From Streptomyces formicae (lineage in GTDB: Bacteria; Actinomycetota; Actinomycetes; Streptomycetales; Streptomycetaceae): 64,000 nt of DNA. The first letter of the stretch is position 1. Every line of letters starts with the position of its first letter. The stretch spans positions 2,542,001-2,606,000 of the forward strand of contig NZ_CP022685.1 in assembly GCF_002556545.1 (NCBI RefSeq), given 5' to 3'. This document shows positions 62,079 to 64,000 of the stretch, in pieces. Below the pieces are notes generated by a model. That model made no database searches. It had not been told where the DNA came from and was given only the letters and a program-made list of their open reading frames with translations. The position numbers and the translations under genes are program-made.

Positions 62079-62876
62079 GTGAGTGAGTTTCGGTTCGTCC
62101 GACTGGGCTTCGGCCCGGACGCCGTGGAGTACCGAGAGGCGTGGGACGAGCAGCGCCGCGTGCACGCCGCCCGCTTCGCCGACGAGGTCCCCGACACCTG
62201 CCTGCTCCTGGAGCACCCGCCGGTCTACACCGCGGGCCGCCGCACCGAGGACAGCGAGCGCCCGCTGGACGGCACCCCCGTCGTCGACGTGGACCGCGGC
62301 GGCAAGATCACCTGGCACGGACCGGGGCAGCTGGTCGGCTATCCGATCCAGAAACTGCCGCGCCCGGTGGACGTCGTAGCACATGTGCGGCGTCTGGAGG
62401 AGGCACTTATCCGTACGTGTGCGGAGTTCGGCCTCCAGACCTCGCGCGTCGAGGGGCGCAGCGGCGTCTGGGTGCTCGGTGACCCGGTGGAGCGGCGCCC
62501 GGCACTGGGCGGCCTCTCCCTGGACTTCGACCCGCGCCTCCAGGACGACGAGTTCGACGCCCGGTTCAACGGTCCGGAGTACGCCCCGTCCAACGCGGGC
62601 CAGCGCCGCGAGGACCGCAAGATCGCCGCGATCGGCATCCGCGTCGCCAAGGGCGTGACGATGCACGGCTTCGCGCTCAACGTGAACCCGGACAACACCT
62701 GGTTCGACCGGATCATCCCGTGCGGCATCCGCGACGCGGGCGTGACCTCGCTCGCGTACGAGCTGGACCGCGAGATCACCATCGCGGACGTGCTGCCCGT
62801 CGCCGAGCGGCACCTGCGGGACGTACTGGAGAACGCGGAGCTCAAGCCGCGCGACGTGGAGCCCGCCTCCGCATAG
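62079..62876 (+). CDS. lipB: Lipoyl(octanoyl) transferase
   Basis: A 265-residue enzyme that moves octanoyl groups from acyl carrier protein to lipoyl domains. Signatures: [34 protein letters not shown], the catalytic Lys in [22 protein letters not shown] and the catalytic Cys in [17 protein letters not shown] 62079 ([10 protein letters not shown]) has GGAGG seven bases upstream; the frame open to 61896 is leader. lipA follows after 128 bases. Confidence 0.96.
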   Translation: MSEFRFVRLGFGPDAVEYREAWDEQRRVHAARFADEVPDTCLLLEHPPVYTAGRRTEDSERPLDGTPVVDVDRGGKITWHGPGQLVGYPIQKLPRPVDVVAHVRRLEEALIRTCAEFGLQTSRVEGRSGVWVLGDPVERRPALGGLSLDFDPRLQDDEFDARFNGPEYAPSNAGQRREDRKIAAIGIRVAKGVTMHGFALNVNPDNTWFDRIIPCGIRDAGVTSLAYELDREITIADVLPVAERHLRDVLENAELKPRDVEPASA

Positions 62877-63004
62877 ATCCGCACCGGCTCGGGGGAATGC
62901 ACCCCCTTGGCCAGAGGTTGGCCAGAAGTAAGCCCAACGACATCACGGGCGTACCCTGGTGTGCGCCGCAGAATCGAAGTTACGCCAGCTAATAGGGAGC
63001 CGAT

Positions 63005-63970
63005 GTGTCCGCAGTCGCACCCGACGGACGCAAGATGCTGCGCCTGGAGGTCCGGAACGCCCAGACCCCCATCGAGCGCAAGCCCGAGTGGATCAAGACC
63101 CGGGCGAAAATGGGCCCCGAGTACAACGCCCTGCAGAAGCTCGTGAAGAGCGAGGGTCTGCACACGGTCTGCCAGGAGGCGGGCTGTCCGAACATCTACG
63201 AGTGCTGGGAAGACCGCGAGGCCACGTTCCTCATCGGCGGCGACCAGTGCACGCGGCGCTGTGACTTCTGCCAGATCGACACGGGCAAGCCGCAGGCCCT
63301 CGACCGCGACGAGCCCCGCCGCGTCGGCGAGTCCGTCGTCACGATGGACCTGAACTACGCCACGATCACCGGCGTCGCCCGCGACGACCTGGAGGACGGC
63401 GGCGCCTGGCTGTACGCGGAGACCGTGCGCCAGATCCACGCGATGACGGCGGAGCGCGCCGAGGGCTACACCAAGGTCGAGCTGCTCATCCCGGACTTCA
63501 ACGCCGAGCCCGACCAGCTGGCCGAGGTCTTCTCGTCCCGCCCGGAGGTGCTCGGGCACAACGTGGAGACGGTGCCGCGCATCTTCAAGCGGATCCGCCC
63601 CGGCTTCCGCTACGAGCGCTCCCTCGAGGTCATCACGAAGGCCCGCGAGGCCGGTCTCGTGACCAAGTCCAACCTGATCCTGGGCATGGGCGAGACCCGC
63701 GAGGAGGTCAGCGAGGCGCTGCGCCAGCTGCACGAGGCGGGCACCGAGCTCATCACCATCACCCAGTACCTGCGACCCACGCCGCGCCACCACCCCGTGG
63801 AGCGCTGGGTGAAGCCCGCGGAGTTCGTGGAGCTGAAGGACGAGGCCGAGCAGATCGGCTTCTCCGGAGTGATGTCGGGGCCGCTGGTCCGCTCCTCGTA
63901 CCGCGCGGGACGGCTGTACCAGATGGCCATCGAGAAGCGCGGCGCGTACGTCGCCTCGCAGGCGGTGTGA
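63005..63970 (+). CDS. lipA: Lipoyl synthase
   Basis: A 321-residue radical-SAM enzyme that inserts two sulfur atoms into octanoyl-protein. The auxiliary cluster Cys residues lie in [16 protein letters not shown], the radical-SAM cluster in [11 protein letters not shown], and the C-terminal Ser is in [11 protein letters not shown] 63005 has AGGGAG upstream. With lipB it lipoylates the two lipoyl domains of the E2 at 44942. It needs Fe-S clusters, delivered in part by A-type carriers such as the one at 21952. Confidence 0.97.
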   Translation: MSAVAPDGRKMLRLEVRNAQTPIERKPEWIKTRAKMGPEYNALQKLVKSEGLHTVCQEAGCPNIYECWEDREATFLIGGDQCTRRCDFCQIDTGKPQALDRDEPRRVGESVVTMDLNYATITGVARDDLEDGGAWLYAETVRQIHAMTAERAEGYTKVELLIPDFNAEPDQLAEVFSSRPEVLGHNVETVPRIFKRIRPGFRYERSLEVITKAREAGLVTKSNLILGMGETREEVSEALRQLHEAGTELITITQYLRPTPRHHPVERWVKPAEFVELKDEAEQIGFSGVMSGPLVRSSYRAGRLYQMAIEKRGAYVASQAV

Positions 63971-64000
63971 CGCGAGCGCCCTCGTGCGCCGCGTGACGCG

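Noticed and set aside
62891..62925. Short hairpin and ttggccag direct repeat between lipB and lipA
   Set aside because: Arms of five bases and an eight-base repeat in GC-rich sequence are too weak to claim a regulatory site.
1..64000. tRNA, rRNA, CRISPR array, transposase or phage genes
   Set aside because: None was recognised by eye anywhere in the window.

Overview
The window is a 64-kb piece of a high-GC actinobacterial chromosome. Third-position GC is very high, GTG starts are frequent, gene pairs often overlap by four bases (ATGA/GTGA), and the gene families are those of Streptomyces. From memory, the order looks like the conserved core of Streptomyces chromosomes (qcr/cta respiratory genes, nadA, pspA, cob genes, pepA, lpd/sucB/aceE, lipB/lipA). 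That synteny is recalled, not computed. I saw no tRNA, rRNA, CRISPR array, transposase or prophage gene.

Layout. 1-2.1 kb: a two-component pair (kinase cut by the window edge) closed by a large composite palindrome. 2.2-4.8 kb: an SLC13-type anion permease next to a glycerate kinase. 4.8-7.6 kb (minus): a class-V aminotransferase behind a SAM-IV-type riboswitch, then trpD. 7.7-17.1 kb (minus): the aerobic respiratory chain, with qcrCAB behind ctaE, and ctaCDF, separated by a receiver-like protein and an L,D-transpeptidase lipoprotein. 17.4-23.8 kb: a cysteine desulfurase-TusA fusion, a PfkB kinase, a small protein, a membrane-anchored protein, an ErpA-like Fe-S protein and nadA. 23.8-30.3 kb (minus): an RND transporter, a NarL-type two-component system and pspAA/pspA. 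30.6-41.5 kb: DUF3043 protein, methyltransferase, HtrA-like protease, and cobU, cobT and cobS interleaved with an MprF/LysX-like protein and membrane proteins. 41.6-50.5 kb: pepA, then lpd-sucB, a GntR regulator and aceE. 50.5-58.3 kb: accessory WYL, TetR and SDR genes, a SpoIIE-type phosphatase, a GNAT enzyme and a TIGR01777 epimerase. 58.3-58.9 kb: a non-coding, three-tier nested inverted-repeat element. 58.9-64 kb: a FAD oxidoreductase, an NsdA-like regulator, and lipB and lipA.

How the genes fit together. CtaC/D/E/F and QcrA/B/C form the bc1-aa3 branch of respiration. LipB and LipA make the lipoyl group used by the two lipoyl domains of the E2 protein, which with Lpd and AceE gives 2-oxoacid dehydrogenase activity. 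The aminotransferase with its riboswitch, the desulfurase-TusA fusion, the ErpA-like protein, NadA and LipA all belong to sulfur or Fe-S metabolism. The most notable non-gene signals are a dispersed 28-bp repeat (eight copies, one forming the C-terminus of the RND protein), the nested inverted repeat at 58.4-58.7 kb, and a set of clean palindromes at promoters (ctaE, nadA, aceE, tetR/SDR).
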